A stretch of 64,000 nucleotides of DNA. It comes from Ampelomyces quisqualis (lineage: Eukaryota > Ascomycota > Dothideomycetes > Pleosporales > Phaeosphaeriaceae). Below are positions 10,774 to 21,062 of the stretch, piece after piece. The DNA is taken from positions 434,001 to 498,000 of the forward strand of contig JAGTXZ010000021.1 in the NCBI GenBank assembly GCA_018398575.1, given 5' to 3'. The notes under the pieces are model-generated. The model did not search any database and was not told the origin of the DNA. It saw only the letters and a list, made by a program, of their open reading frames with translations. Both the position numbers and the translations under genes were made by a program. Within the stretch, counting starts at the first letter, position 1; the number at the start of each line of letters is the position of its first letter.

Positions 10774-13127
10774 TCATAAGATCTTCTCGTCACCGAAACG
10801 CTTCGCATACATACCCAGTGCCTTGACCGGGAAGATGAACTTGTAGTTTGGATAGGAGATCATACTGTAATCGCGTCAGTTTGCCAATCTCAACGACCAC
10901 ATCGTCAGGGGAACTGACCAAGATTTGTTGAACACGCCTTCAATTGCCTCCTGCAGCCACTCGCCGTTCTCCTGCTGCCTCTGCATAATCAATCGAACAG
11001 CTCTTCTTAGAATCTCTCGCTGATCTTCCGTGTCACCGTACCCGCCCTCGAGCATCGCAATCACCACCCATGCAGTCTGTACAACCTGGCTTTGCGGGTG
11101 CTGACACCACTCTCCAGTCTCGCAGCTCTTGTACGTCTCGCCCCACCCGCCGTCATCCATTTGCTTGGCGACAAAGAACTGGCACGCACGACGGACACGT
11201 TCAGAATTCGCGTACGTTTCGCCCACGCAAGCAAGAGACTCGAGCGCAAACATGGCGGCGTAAGTAAAACAAATGCCCCAGCTACCATACCAAGAGCCAT
11301 CGGGGCGTTGAGCGCGGCAGATATACGCAATAGCGCGGCTCTTGAAGGCGGCAATGTCGGCGGGGCGGTAGGCGGGGTAGTGTTTCTGGAACATGTGAAG
11401 GGCAGTGATGACGGCGGTAGTGCATTCGGGGTAGTCGTATTCGATCATGATGTTGCCAAAGACTTCTGCAGCATTAAGGTGTTCGAGGAGGACGGAGCCA
11501 CGAGTCGGTTCATAGGAGGCACAACCGCCAGATGCATTTTGCATGGTGAGGAGAACGTCGATGGCGTCCTTCAAGCGGCGGTCGGGGATAATGGGTTGGT
11601 ACTTATGCTCGTTTTGCAAGATCAAGACACTCTTGAGAGCTTCTGACGTGCAGTCACTGACGGTGTAGCCTTGTTTCCGCGTGCTGAACCCCCAAGCGCC
11701 CTTTCGTTGTTGCCGGTAGCAAAGATGTTGATCTCTGCATTCTTCCAAGATTTGTTGGTCCTCAAGGAACTCCAGGGCCTTCTTCAGCATAGGGTACCAC
11801 CTCTCGTCGTTGGTATATCCGCACGCTTCAACAGCTTGAACAAGGAATGCTGTATCCCAAGTTTGTACGCCATTCGTACCATTCATAAGCATACCTTCAT
11901 CCTTGACCCAGAGAAACTCAGGCAATGTCTTGAGATGCTCTTGGAAAGGCTGAAAGTCTTGTCCGCCCTTGATGTACGCACACAACGTATTCAAGGGCCC
12001 ATTAACAGGCCCAAGGTTCGCATAGTCAGTATTCTCATCTTCTCTCTCAATGAGCCACCAAACGTGCTCTTCCGCTCTCTTCACCAATCCCTTCCAGCGC
12101 ATAAACGGCGCCCAGACGACAACCAGGAACCAGAAAACAAGCTTCAGGATCCATGTCTTGGGATGGTAGTCGTCCGTGGGCGCGATATCGTTTCGATGCG
12201 CGCTGAACGTAATCGATTCGAAAGGCTGCGTGAGGAGTTCCGAGCGGAGCGATTTGGTCAACTCGTTCAAAGGATACGACCATCGCTTCGAATACACATA
12301 CGACATGGGCAGAAAGACCTGTCGCATGTGTATCCACCACCTCCAAGGCGCAACCGGCACCCAGTCGGGCAGAAGCCACAGCTCTGGGGGAACGGGATTG
12401 ACCACGTCCCACTCGAGCACACCCAAAACACTCAGCCAGAACTTTGCCCAGTGAGGTCCGTTCAGCGCACCACCAAGCTTCCAGAGGGTGTCTCGCGCCT
12501 TCCGCATCCTCGGGTCCTCTGCATCCATGCCCAGCAGCCGCAAAGTGGTGTAGTTCAACGCCGTCCCAAACACACTGCTTTCTCCTTCAATGTGTAGCCC
12601 CCAGCCTCCGTCCTGGGGATGTTGTCGGTTGAAGAGGTATCTCTGCATTTCGACGGCGTGATCTCTGGGTATCGGTGTCTCGGTGACATACCAAGTGATG
12701 ACGAGACCAGGCAGGAGAAACATGGGACCGCCATATTCGCACGCCCAGTTTCCTGGGGGGAGTTGGAGTTTGGAGAAGAAGGCGAGGCCGTTGGTGGCGG
12801 ATGCGAGGGGGGTGTGTGCGGACGGGAGTGCAGGTAGACCCTGTGTATGGTGTCGGGTCAGTGACTGTGCACGCTTTCCATCCCAGGTGAGCTTTGTGGG
12901 CCTGGGTGTGGACTGACCGTGCTATTGCCTAGGAAGTATTTGTCTGCTGTACTTTGTGGCCACGCTTTGACCTCCTCGTCCGTTTTCAGATAGTGCCATG
13001 TCTGACAGCCACGGTCGTCTCGTAGCCTCCATCTGCTATAGTCTGTCTTCTCGTGTCCAGCCTTGGAGCTCGGCATAGGCACTTGCTGCTTTGTTGCGCC
13101 GTTCGCTGTGCCATTGGCATGTGGCAT
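10774..13127 (-). CDS. ERG7: Lanosterol synthase (oxidosqualene cyclase)
   Basis: Three exons: 13127-12918, 12840-10919, 10864-10774; introns 12917-12841 and 10918-10865; 740 aa, the usual length. It cyclises 2,3-oxidosqualene to lanosterol, the first sterol of ergosterol synthesis, on ER or lipid-droplet membranes. Exon 2 joins to give PPGNWACEYGGPMFLLPGL, strongly conserved in the family. QW-type repeats are visible (QDGGWG, RPDGSWYGSWG, QMDDGGWGE). The catalytic Asp is D466 in VSDCTSE; yeast and human have DCTAE, so one flanking residue differs. Exon 3 supplies the conserved tail CMISYPNYKFIFPVKALGMY, which is lost if the last intron is ignored. Azole-pathway neighbours are not clustered here, as expected. 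Confidence 0.96.
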
Positions 13128-14045
13128 TGCGAGAACTAAGATTGTTTCCACGAGACCAGACAAGAATTACAGCGTTCTAGAGCGCGATGGCAGGGTGGTG
13201 GAGGGTATAGGGTTCCAAGAGGTGCCTGAGCGTCGGCAATCTTGGCAAATCATACGGAGTAGTGAGGCCGAACTTGAATGCGTCATGTCGAGATTATGTC
13301 GACCGAGTACATGGAGAAGGGCCGGAAGTTTATGTTCGCTCAACTCGATACCGGAGTAAGAAATGTGTTGCATTGCTGGCCAATGGAGACATCAACGAAT
13401 GTGTCGTGTTGCGCTCTGGTTCTATCGAGCCAGACAACCCTCACCAGGCCTCTGTGCTGGCAAACACGGCACCAAGGCAAGATGTTGGTTCTACAGCACT
13501 GCACAACAAACACTTCATCGTTGCTCAAACCATGTTTCATCTCCCCCTGCATTAAAATCTCGTCTGTACAACAGCGGCTGCAACCCAGCCTCGGAACCCT
13601 TGGCAGGCACAGGCACACGCGATCGACGTCCACTACCCCAAAACAGTTACGGAATGTTAGACAAGCCGCCGAGGTGCATATACCCAGCGGGAACTCGTCA
13701 CCGCGGTGCCGTGAAGCGGTCCTCACTCAAGAATGATAGGTAGGGTCACCTAGGTGTTTACAAAATATGTTTGTTGGTGTGAATTGTTTCCATGTGTACT
13801 GACTATATCGCATGTACTCCGTACAACCGGGCCTCAGCACTGCATGCAGCACCTTGCAGAAGTGGCAAAGCTATCCAGAACTGGTTCGCTAGAAAAAGAA
13901 AATGGTGCATATGCTGAAGTAATGCGCGGCGAAGAGGCCAACGCTTCCAAATCTCCTTGTTTTCCGTCGTGCATTGCCAATCATCCCCATTTGCGTAAAA
14001 CATGTATCTGGGTATCGTAGAATGAATTCCGTGAGAAGGGCTGGT
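13128..14045. other. Intergenic region 5' of ERG7
   Basis: No gene supported; ORFs at 13262-13743 overlap in all frames. Two copies of the 9-mer TACGGAGTA (or its complement) lie at 13253-13261 and 13815-13823. Confidence 0.45.
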
Positions 14046-15110
14046 TCAGTCGCTCAGATCCGGGTTGGCGATGAAAAGCCGTGTATTGCTCATGGTCATG
14101 GTCCTCTCGTCGACGCTACCCCTCCGCACTAGGTCGTCTGTGCCCTTTTTTTCCTGTTTGGGTAGTGCTGTCGGCATCCGTCCGACGTTGCCAAAGTTGC
14201 GCTCCTCGCTGCTGCCACTGCCGGTACTCAGGTTTGTCTTTGTGTGCTCAAAGTAGGCATCGGAGGAGTCGAACTGCGAGCTCGGCGTAGGCTCCTCCTG
14301 CAAGTCACCGAGATCTTCGGGCGAAGAGTTCTGAGGCGGTGTCGAGTTGGAGGAGACGCGGCCGACGGGATTGGCATAGGACATGCGACGCGCGGAGCCA
14401 AGGGAGCTGCGTCCCGAGCCTGAGCGGTGGTGGTAAGGCGGGCCGCCGTTTTGCGAACTGTTGTCCTCGTCATCGCCGTCGATTTCGGTAGCACTCAGAC
14501 GCACAGGCACGCCCGAGGCAGTATACGTCTGTGGTGCATACAGCGACGCCTTGGGCATGCCGTGGTGACGGCCAATCTTTGACCTGACTCCGCCAACCAC
14601 GCCCGAGCCTCCCGAGGCGACTCGCGGGGGCGCATGGTGTGAGACCCCAGCGACTTCTTGGACGGCTCGCGCCTTCGCCTGGCGCTGGGCGGCGAGCATG
14701 CGAGGGTCCTCGTACTGTGCCCGGTCGCACCAGACGGTAGCCTTTTGCTTGCGCATCATGGCCACGTACGAGGTCGGCGAGTTGCCGGAGCGCGAGGACG
14801 ACGAGCGGCGGAGGGTGCCGCTGTTGGAGCGGTTTGGCGTGCCCGTGGTCGAGCTGGTGGACGAGGTGGGCGTGCGACGGAGGCCGCCCTGGTATTGCGA
14901 GTGCATGGTGTGGGTGGGGGACGCGGCGCCAGGACACACGCCTGCGCTGGTGGTGCGCGTGCGCGAGTGGCCCGGGTGGTGGTCAGAGTACATGGTGTAT
15001 GTTGAGGGCGGGCGCACGCCAACGCCTGGGCTCGCAATGGGTTTGCGGCGGAGCGGTATGGCTCCCAAGGCGGGAGCGGGTGCGGGTTGCGCCAGGACTG
15101 CTGTCTGCAT
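14046..15110 (-). CDS. Conserved disordered protein of unknown function
   Basis: Single exon, 354 aa from the ATG at 15110; the frame opens 30 bp further upstream only with a GTG. Composition is Ser/Thr/Pro/Arg-rich and mostly disordered (SSTSSTTGTPNRSNSG, SSSSRSGNSPTSY). Ordered-looking islands are RRKPIASPG, TYTMYSDHHPGHSR and YVAMMRKQKATVWCDRAQ followed by a basic Ala/Gln helix. The Lys/Arg helix plus long phosphorylatable stretches suggests a regulatory or scaffold protein, but no domain is recognised and no function is assigned. Confidence 0.75.
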   Translation of the reverse strand: MQTAVLAQPAPAPALGAIPLRRKPIASPGVGVRPPSTYTMYSDHHPGHSRTRTTSAGVCPGAASPTHTMHSQYQGGLRRTPTSSTSSTTGTPNRSNSGTLRRSSSSRSGNSPTSYVAMMRKQKATVWCDRAQYEDPRMLAAQRQAKARAVQEVAGVSHHAPPRVASGGSGVVGGVRSKIGRHHGMPKASLYAPQTYTASGVPVRLSATEIDGDDEDNSSQNGGPPYHHRSGSGRSSLGSARRMSYANPVGRVSSNSTPPQNSSPEDLGDLQEEPTPSSQFDSSDAYFEHTKTNLSTGSGSSEERNFGNVGRMPTALPKQEKKGTDDLVRRGSVDERTMTMSNTRLFIANPDLSD

Positions 15111-16561
15111 GTTTGCGGGCGTCCCTCGCTTGGCCGTCACGGGACGTGAAACACAGGTCAGCGCCGCGCGACGTCCAGGTGAATGCGGCAGGGGGGGTGC
15201 GGCGCCTGGAGGTGAAGGGGGATTCCAGCGCCAGGCTGCGGCCCGCAGTGAAGGCGAGCCACTGTATTTGTAGCGGTGGAGCGGAGGCGATGGGTGCGTG
15301 CTGCTTGGCGCCCGCTTTCAGTGCACTCGAGCCCTGCGAGCGTCGCCGGGTGCACTGACTTCCCACTGCTTCCGGCGTCGCACTACACTGCTACAGGACT
15401 GCTAGGTGGTAGATATGTAATAATGTAGCGGGGTGACAAAGGAGCGTGGCGCTCGCAGCAGCGGAGGCCCGTCTCTTGTAGGCTCCTCAATGACGAAATC
15501 GTCTGCTCAACCCTGGTGACCCTCCCGGTCCACAACCTCGCTCAACTACACCTCACCCGCACACGTGGTTTCGTGAGTACCACGTTGGCTGACCACCCGA
15601 ACACACATGAGCACGCCCAACCTTGGTGTTGAACAGCCCCCAAGCCCCAAGCCAGTGGTTCACGTTCCGGCTTCATAGGCTGCCTCGTCCGCGATAGCCG
15701 GCGCCGTGAGAACGACTTCTAACAGTGCGCCGAGCTAAACCGCGGAAAATAGCGCCGCGTAGCATCCTGGAGCAACATCGTCCGCCACAGGGTCCTTGAA
15801 TAGCTGAACTTGGCGACCTGTTACCGATCGCTACTGTTTGCGGTTACGAGTCATTGCAGCCCAGGCCCGTATCCGGCCAGATCTTTACGAGCACCCGCTC
15901 CCCAAGCTGACCGGAGGTTCGTTGTCGGCGTTGCTTATTTTCCATCAGCACCCGACACGAAGTGGCACGCATGAGAACATCAGCTTCGAGGCAATAACAG
16001 ACCTCGTATCCTATTTGGACAGGTCCGCTTGGCTAGCGCTTTCACAGTAGTCCATCTTCTACCAAGCAAGTCGTCGACCACAAATCCAACTCATCCGGCT
16101 TCCATCAAAGGAACCCTCTCCATCTCACCCCAACCAGACCCGTCGCCCCCTCCGAACCCCTCATGCCGTGCCCCTCCCCCCGGACCGCGATCCCGCGCCT
16201 GTCGTGCAACCCCCTCGAGAATGCTTATCGTGCACTTCCGCTTCAGGACACGAGCTTGCGAGCACCCAGACGCTCGGGTCCGCACTCGGGACTGGAGCTA
16301 ACCGAATAGCGTTGGGCAGCTGAGGGGTCTCGAATTTGGGTCGTTCCGGTGTCAGCTGGATGGCGAAAGGTGCGCTGGCGGGTTTATTGTTTGGTGGCTT
16401 TTTGGAAAAGATTTGCTGGGCCAAAAAGAGTGGGGAGCGTGGTTTGTGGGATCATGCACAATAATGCGTGTTGGAAAGGTTGCATGTTTCTTGGTAACGA
16501 GGGTAGATATTTCAGGTTGGTTAGTTATTTTCAAGCATGACTTTCAAGGACCGTTCCAGAC
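15111..16561. other. Intergenic, no gene supported
   Basis: 1.45 kb with short ORFs on both strands (for example 15838-16050 and 16029-16301) that lack any family signature. It is probably the long 5' region of the preceding minus gene plus the 3' flank of the next. Confidence 0.45.
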
Positions 16562-17383
16562 CTAATACAAGTACGGAATCAGCTTGTATGGAGTGTCCAC
16601 CTTGAACTTCTCCCAAGCCGCTCCATATCTCTTCTCGCAGTACTCGTTCAGAACAGGCACCGCACGCTGCGAAAAGTCCCAGAAGAAGAATGCGCCCACG
16701 ACAGCGCCCAGCGTGTATCCTCCACCCGCAATCGCATACCCAGCCCGCCACAATGTGTAACCGCCGTAATTGATGTGTCGCGCAAACTGCCACAAGCCAC
16801 CCGTGTATGCCTTGCCCTTATTCTTCGGGTCCGACTTGAACCGCTTCCGTTGAACCTCGCTGATCAATTCCGTCGCAAGACCGACGACGTAGAGCGTGCT
16901 TCCGATGATGAGCGCGGGCTGAGGAAAGTCTGACTCGGTGGACGCAGATGTTGTTGTGAGTAAGAAGGCGTATGTGTTTACGCTGTTCACGACAGCGTTG
17001 AACGCTCCGACTGTCATGGCCGCAGACACGGGCATCGGCTCGCCAGATAGCGCGGCAACCCACATGTTCTGCTTGACCGCGGCGCCAACTGCCATGCCGA
17101 AGAGCACCAGTCTGTACGGGGAGAGGCCGAGGCCATCGATCAGGCCGATACCGATATTTATGGGAAGACCCGGTGGAAGTGTGCGCAGGCCGATACGGTG
17201 GATGAGGGAAGTACCCAAGCCATGAGCGAGAATCGAGTATTGAAGGTATGGCTCGATGGCGCGCAGGGCGAAGAAGGTGGCTTTGCCGGCAGGAGTCTCG
17301 GTATAGTCGCCGCGTGCGATCAGATCTCTCTTCTTTGACTCCTCTGCGCGGGGATCCTGAATACTGTCTCGTGCCGAAGGCAT
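16562..17383 (-). CDS. Multi-pass membrane protein, DUF1295/ICMT-like C-terminus
   Basis: Single exon, 273 aa from the ATG at 17383 (the upstream frame lacks an ATG). Hydrophobic segments are seen around INIGIGLIDGLGL, LVLFGMAVGAAV, MTVGAFNAVVNSV and IIGSTLYVVGLATELISE. The end, GGLWQFARHINYGGYTLWR...CEKRYGAAWEKFKVDTPYKLIPYLY, has the layout of DUF1295, steroid 5-alpha-reductase-like and isoprenylcysteine methyltransferase proteins, where the W-x-x-x-RHxNY element and the YGxxWxxY-like end form the cofactor site. The substrate is unknown; a lipid or isoprenoid substrate in the ER membrane is an inference from the fold. Confidence 0.85.
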   Translation of the reverse strand: MPSARDSIQDPRAEESKKRDLIARGDYTETPAGKATFFALRAIEPYLQYSILAHGLGTSLIHRIGLRTLPPGLPINIGIGLIDGLGLSPYRLVLFGMAVGAAVKQNMWVAALSGEPMPVSAAMTVGAFNAVVNSVNTYAFLLTTTSASTESDFPQPALIIGSTLYVVGLATELISEVQRKRFKSDPKNKGKAYTGGLWQFARHINYGGYTLWRAGYAIAGGGYTLGAVVGAFFFWDFSQRAVPVLNEYCEKRYGAAWEKFKVDTPYKLIPYLY

Positions 17384-18205
17384 GCTGCTGCGGTTAGCTT
17401 GGTTCGAATTGGTGAGTAAAGATGCCACTTGCCTTGATTCAACTCCTCGAGTACCAGCAATCTCTGAACTTTTTGTCAATTTCTTCGCTGGCCTGAGACA
17501 GCTTCGTGGGAAGTAAGGTCAGTTCAGCGAGGCTGGATAAACACAATGCATGGTCGGTGCATGACGTAGGTCTTGGCGAGCTTCGGTCTTACGAAGAAGC
17601 GAGTAGTTAATGTCCTTTTCCATTTCGTAGAACTCGCTTGATTATGTTAAAGCTCACATGTGTTTTCTCTGTTACATTTGGTGTGTAGGGAGACAATATC
17701 ACATGTCCATATCATTGCTCGAGGAAAAGAGTCAGTTGTCGTCCACGCGTGGACTAGCGCAGCGCGTGTGCCCGTGATGTCGTGCATTAGCGCAATCTGT
17801 CGTTCAACACAGCGCGTGCCCCACCATGGCTCGTTCTTTCACGCATCCTGTCCTCGTGAAGGACTCTTTCTGCCAATCCTTTGTTCGTGAACTTGTTGGC
17901 GAATTCTTCTTATGCTTTTAGCGCTCTACTGACGCGATTATGGTAACGATACCGGGGACTTCAAATCTTGACCTGACTCGTTTTCCGCCTGGCGCCCCCA
18001 GCTGTCGCGTGTCGAACAACTCTCCTTCGGCTAGTGTCTGCAGACCACGTGTTGCGCCACAAGCATTGGATTGACAATCAACATTCGTTCTTCCCTTCGC
18101 ATATATGGAAACAGCACTCAATGCAATCTGCTTTTGAATCATCCTTGCTCAGCAGCACCCATCACCGTCAATGCTCATTACTATATACTCTCGACGAAGC
18201 TATTA
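17384..18205. other. Divergent intergenic region
   Basis: Presumed promoters of the membrane protein (minus) and the DNA ligase (plus). No gene or repeat recognised. Confidence 0.45.
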
Positions 18206-20824
18206 ATGACCATTACTTTTGGCGCGATATGCAGTCTTCTGCAAAGCATCGAGAACATTTCTATGCGGCAACCACGATTGCCACCCAAACAACAGAAAGA
18301 AAACATCCATGAGATCACGAAAAACTGGTTCGCCAACCAGCGATACCATCTCGATGATCCCCAAACGAGGGGTGCTGCTGTACTCTCAGCGCTATTTCCG
18401 CATCGGAGGAAAGATCGAGTCTACGGCCTGCAAGCTCCTCTCCTCGCGAAGAAGCTCACAACTCTACTAGGCTTCGGTCATGGCCAAAAGGCTCTCTTTG
18501 ATGGCTGGATGACCGGCAAGGCTGGTGATCTTGGGGTCTATACAGAAAGAGCTATGTCACAGTGGGACGGCACATTCAAAACCAAGCATGTGTTTCCAAT
18601 TGAACAGATCGACAGACTACTGGTACAGCTGGCAGCCAGGTACAGATTCTCGGACGAAGCCATCCGACGACAGCGAGACTGGCACGTGAAGACGGATACC
18701 CTGCTGAAAGAAATCCTGATTCGGCTCGAGTCGTGGGAGGCAAAGTGGCTCGTTCGGTTAATTTTGAGAGATCTATGTACGATCGAACTGGATGAGCGGA
18801 AAGTCCTTGAGCAATACCACTTCCTTCTACCGGACCTACTCATGTTTCAGAACGACTTCGAGGCCGTTTTTGGTATGCTGCGAGGCGAGCTCAGCATGTA
18901 TTCAGCCGCTCCACCAAAATCCGAAGAAAAACATTTGCGCGTCGAAGCGGCGCAGAAGCTACGTGCAGTCATTGGGACGAAAGTGGGACGTCCGACATTT
19001 CACAAGGCTTGGTCTTTTAAGCATTGCTTCCAGTTGACTGGTAAACGTGCCTGGGCCGCGGAAGTCAAGTACGATGGCGAATATTGCGAGATCCACATCG
19101 ACCTTGGAAATGCTAGCAACGAAATCAAAATCTTCTCTAAGAACGGCAAAGATGCAACTGCCGATCGCGAACCCCTGCATTCAACCATTCGTGCCGCCTT
19201 GCGCATTGGTCGGCCAGACTGCATCATAAAATCCAATTGTATCGTGCTTGGAGAAATGGTACTCTACAGCGACAAAGAGAAGAGAATCATGCCGTTCTCC
19301 AAGATTCGCAAGCACATTTCGCGTTCAGGATCATTCATCGGTACATGGCAAGATTCACTACCGCATGAATGGGAACACCTAATGATCGTCTTCTTCGATG
19401 TGCTTGTTGTGGACGATCAGCCTATATTACGTCATTGCCTGCAGGATCGACGCAGGGTGTTGCGCGACCTTGTGAACGTTACGCCCGGTCGATCGATGCG
19501 TTCAGAGTGGACCCTGCTCGACTTCAAGACAGAGGACGGCGTAATGGACCTCAAGCAGGCTTTTGCCCGAAGTCTCGCCAATCATCAGGAGGGCCTTGTA
19601 CTAAAACCGTTGCATGCTCCATACTTCCCATTGTTGACAGAGCAGGGCCATCGCCAAGCAGGTTTCTTCATCAAGTTGAAGAAAGACTATCTTGGCGACA
19701 TGGGCGGCGAGCGGGACCTGGGCGATTTTGCAATCATCGGCGCAAGCTTTGATTCGCAAATTGCACAAAAGAGTGATCTAAAGCCTTTACATTGGACGCA
19801 TTTCCATTTGGGCTGTTGTACGAACAAGGCCGCGGTTCAACGTAGTAGGACCAAGCCTATTTTCAAGATCGTTGCGACACTCAGTCTTGACAAGTGCATA
19901 CCTAAGCCTGATTTCAAGTACCTTAACGTACAAGGCTATGTGCGGCAAGCTCTGCCATACAAAGGCGGCTCAACTGATGCCTTCGATGTTGAAGGCTCAA
20001 GAGGATTTGAGCGACGTATGACTGTAGCTTTCAAGGTGCCCTTCGTTGCAGAGATCCTCGGAGGTGGATTTGAGAAAGTCCAGAACGAGACGTTCGAAAT
20101 GCTGCGGCATCCTCGCGTAAAGAAGCTCCATAACGATCGAACTTGGGAAGACTGCGTCACTCTAGAAGACCTGGCGCGCATGGTAGACGAGAAGTGGGAC
20201 GTACCAGATGCCGACAAGCTCGACGGCCATGCAAAAGACGTCGCACTTCTGGCTCACAGCTATCGAAGAGAAATGTGCAACTCTCAAGCAACAGTGACAA
20301 CGGACGATACAACTCAACAGTCGACCCCCCACACAACCCAAGATACAACCCTCACAATAACACCACTCACACCGCGCGTAAGAATCTTCGAGCCGAGCGA
20401 CGCCACGATCCAAGAAACCCAACAGCATACCTGCACCACGGTATCCTCAACCCAAAGCTCGATCAACAACAGCACCCAAGGAAAAGGTATCCGCGCATCC
20501 CGCTCGCTCCGTGTCCTCATCCGCGAAGATACTTCCGAGCGCATAGCACACGTGACCGCCCCGCCCCCAACAAACACAGCCATGGCAGCGCTACCTACGC
20601 CAACATGCACAGCCGAAGCTCCAGCGAAGAAACGCAGCTTCACTCAATTAATCAGTCCGCCAAACGTAAAACGGCGGAGGATTTCATCCCCGCTGCAATA
20701 TTCCGGCGGGAACAAGAGCCTAGGCACTTTTCAATTCGACTCGCAAGAAGGCGTTGTACACATGTACGTCAACGAAGGGGTCGAGGTAAAAGTACATACC
20801 GCGCCTATATTGGAGCAGCAGTAA
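18206..20824 (+). CDS. ATP-dependent DNA ligase, fungal LIG4-like without BRCT
   Basis: Single exon, 872 aa from the ATG at 18206; the frame extends 135 bp upstream but only from a TTG. The N-terminal ~260 residues are a helical DNA-binding-type domain (TITFGAICSLLQSIENI...). Nucleotidyltransferase motifs follow in order: I AEVKYDGEYCEI with adenylated Lys at about K288, III MIVFFDVLVVDDQPIL, IV EGLVLKPL, V FIKLKKDYL. The last ~200 residues are Thr/Gln/Ser-rich and disordered. No BRCT repeats are visible, unlike canonical LIG4, and motif I differs from the EKYDGERA form of LIG1. It probably seals nicks or breaks in repair; its exact pathway is uncertain. A Rad9/Crb2 gene lies next to it in convergent orientation. 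Confidence 0.9.
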   Translation: MTITFGAICSLLQSIENISMRQPRLPPKQQKENIHEITKNWFANQRYHLDDPQTRGAAVLSALFPHRRKDRVYGLQAPLLAKKLTTLLGFGHGQKALFDGWMTGKAGDLGVYTERAMSQWDGTFKTKHVFPIEQIDRLLVQLAARYRFSDEAIRRQRDWHVKTDTLLKEILIRLESWEAKWLVRLILRDLCTIELDERKVLEQYHFLLPDLLMFQNDFEAVFGMLRGELSMYSAAPPKSEEKHLRVEAAQKLRAVIGTKVGRPTFHKAWSFKHCFQLTGKRAWAAEVKYDGEYCEIHIDLGNASNEIKIFSKNGKDATADREPLHSTIRAALRIGRPDCIIKSNCIVLGEMVLYSDKEKRIMPFSKIRKHISRSGSFIGTWQDSLPHEWEHLMIVFFDVLVVDDQPILRHCLQDRRRVLRDLVNVTPGRSMRSEWTLLDFKTEDGVMDLKQAFARSLANHQEGLVLKPLHAPYFPLLTEQGHRQAGFFIKLKKDYLGDMGGERDLGDFAIIGASFDSQIAQKSDLKPLHWTHFHLGCCTNKAAVQRSRTKPIFKIVATLSLDKCIPKPDFKYLNVQGYVRQALPYKGGSTDAFDVEGSRGFERRMTVAFKVPFVAEILGGGFEKVQNETFEMLRHPRVKKLHNDRTWEDCVTLEDLARMVDEKWDVPDADKLDGHAKDVALLAHSYRREMCNSQATVTTDDTTQQSTPHTTQDTTLTITPLTPRVRIFEPSDATIQETQQHTCTTVSSTQSSINNSTQGKGIRASRSLRVLIREDTSERIAHVTAPPPTNTAMAALPTPTCTAEAPAKKRSFTQLISPPNVKRRRISSPLQYSGGNKSLGTFQFDSQEGVVHMYVNEGVEVKVHTAPILEQQ

Positions 20825-21062
20825 CGCTCCCTCTCTCTTACCAGTAAATATATTTTTCCTTTTGACTTTTGCGATAACCCCATTTCAACAACATCGTCTA
20901 CAAGGTTGTGTATGTATCTTCGAAGCTTAATCAATTCAAAACCTACGATCCAATACCTATGAGACCTGCCTGCTGCCTTTCCATACGCCGCGCTAGATGA
21001 GATGCATATTCACTCCCATGTCTCATTAGCTCAATGATAGATGTCCCCTCTTTTAACGCCAC

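Noticed and set aside
11671..12597. 308-codon plus-strand ORF
   Set aside because: Antisense shadow of ERG7, which has strong family motifs on the minus strand.
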